Assembly: GCA_003551785.1 (NCBI GenBank)
Contig: PUNP01000754.1
Coordinates: forward strand, 1 to 6,054
DNA: 6,054 bases
Direction of reading: 5' to 3'
Source: Candidatus Brocadiaceae bacterium
GTDB lineage: Bacteria; Planctomycetota; Brocadiia; SM23-32
The translations under genes and the position numbers were made by a program. This document shows, piece after piece, positions 5,699 to 6,054 of the stretch. Within the stretch, counting starts at the first letter, position 1; each line of letters begins with the position of its first letter. A model generated the notes under the pieces. It had not been told where the DNA came from, ran no database searches, and saw only the letters and a list, made by a program, of their open reading frames with translations.

Positions 5699-6054
5699 TT
5701 GATCAGCCGTATTGAATGTGTGCTTTTTTTGATGCTGTTATTTTTCTCACCTGGAATCAGCCGTTCAGCAGCAGGGGGGGGCGAGGATACAGCGGCTGCG
5801 TTATCTTTCAACGCGGACGAAATGGAGGTTGACGGTGAGTCCTGGCGCCTGCGGGAGCATTACGGTTCGTGGTATTCTGGTTCACCTTTCGGGAAGATGC
5901 TGCGCGGCTCGCGCGGCGGCGAGGGGGAGGCGCGTATGAGGATCGATATCCCCGAGGGGGGCGAATACTCTCTCTGGGTGCGCTATCTCGATATCAGCCG
6001 TTACCGGGGGCCGTTCAGAGTCGAGATATACCAGGATGAGGAGTTACGCGGCGA
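5699..6054 (+). CDS. Secreted protein of unknown function, 3' end missing
   Basis: The first 118 codons of a larger gene cut by the window edge. With the TTG start, residues 1-25 form a signal peptide: a short polar start with Arg4, a hydrophobic core VLFLMLLFF at 8-16, and cleavage likely after SRSAA. The mature part begins with Gly-rich GGGEDTAAA. From about residue 79 it has a beta-strand-like pattern (RMRIDIPEGGEYSLWVRYLD, then GPFRVEIYQDEEL). Alternating hydrophobic residues and the 'gly-glu-tyr-x-leu-trp-val-arg' motif resemble the beta-sandwich carbohydrate-binding or accessory domains found at the N-terminus of secreted hydrolases and oxidoreductases in environmental bacteria. That is a fold impression, not an identification. 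The region from about 5820 onward is visibly richer in G and C than the genes to its left. Nothing links it functionally to dsbD. Confidence 0.75.
   Translation, partial: MISRIECVLFLMLLFFSPGISRSAAGGGEDTAAALSFNADEMEVDGESWRLREHYGSWYSGSPFGKMLRGSRGGEGEARMRIDIPEGGEYSLWVRYLDISRYRGPFRVEIYQDEELRG
5774..5781. repeat. Homopolymer tract of eight G
   Basis: Eight consecutive G encode Gly26-Gly28 directly after the predicted signal peptide of the secreted protein. Runs of this length are prone to slippage during replication, and also to sequencing error. A gain or loss of one base would shift the frame before the mature domain. Confidence 0.85.

Overview
The window looks like a chromosomal stretch from a Gram-negative, probably uncultured bacterium. 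The Gram-negative inference rests on an extracytoplasmic thiol-redox pair (a likely lipoprotein thioredoxin and a DsbD-type transmembrane reductase) and on signal peptides typical of periplasmic export. Base composition is moderate by eye, with a clearly GC-richer patch at the right end. Nothing here fixes the phylum. Loose, repeat-bearing intergenic regions and small palindromic repeats would suit a large environmental genome, but that is inference only.

Layout. Positions 1-343 hold no convincing gene, but carry a near-consensus leftward sigma70-type promoter. Positions 344-1294 (minus strand) encode a membrane-anchored serine alpha/beta hydrolase of the ABHD13/BEM46-like group. Its last ~30 codons run through a small tandem-repeat array (358-441). 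Positions 1295-1761 separate this gene from the divergent next gene. They contain a compact, repeat-derived structure of three hairpins enclosed by an outer 10-bp inverted repeat, followed by a second imperfect inverted repeat.

On the plus strand, 1762-2835 encodes an M42-family cobalt/zinc aminopeptidase with all metal and catalytic residues present. After a 60-bp gap, 2896-3498 encodes a TlpA-like thioredoxin with a WCPPC active site. Its 3' end overlaps the start of a complete DsbD homologue (about 3488-5374) that keeps all six redox cysteines. These two form a tight, probably translationally coupled module: DsbD would carry reducing equivalents across the inner membrane from the cytoplasmic thioredoxin pool, and the TlpA-like protein is the obvious recipient. 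Whether the end use is cytochrome c maturation, thiol repair or reductive stress defence cannot be told from this window.

Positions 5375-5698 contain no confident gene, only a weak possible remnant frame and a small perfect hairpin. From 5699 a secreted protein starts with a TTG codon and a well-placed ribosome binding site. It runs off the right edge and carries an eight-G tract just after its signal peptide.

I do not see a clear new multi-gene system. The observations most worth checking are the repeat array built into the hydrolase C-terminus, the multi-hairpin element at 1450-1567, the leftward promoter whose transcript would carry an anti-Shine-Dalgarno-like sequence, and the G8 tract in the last gene.
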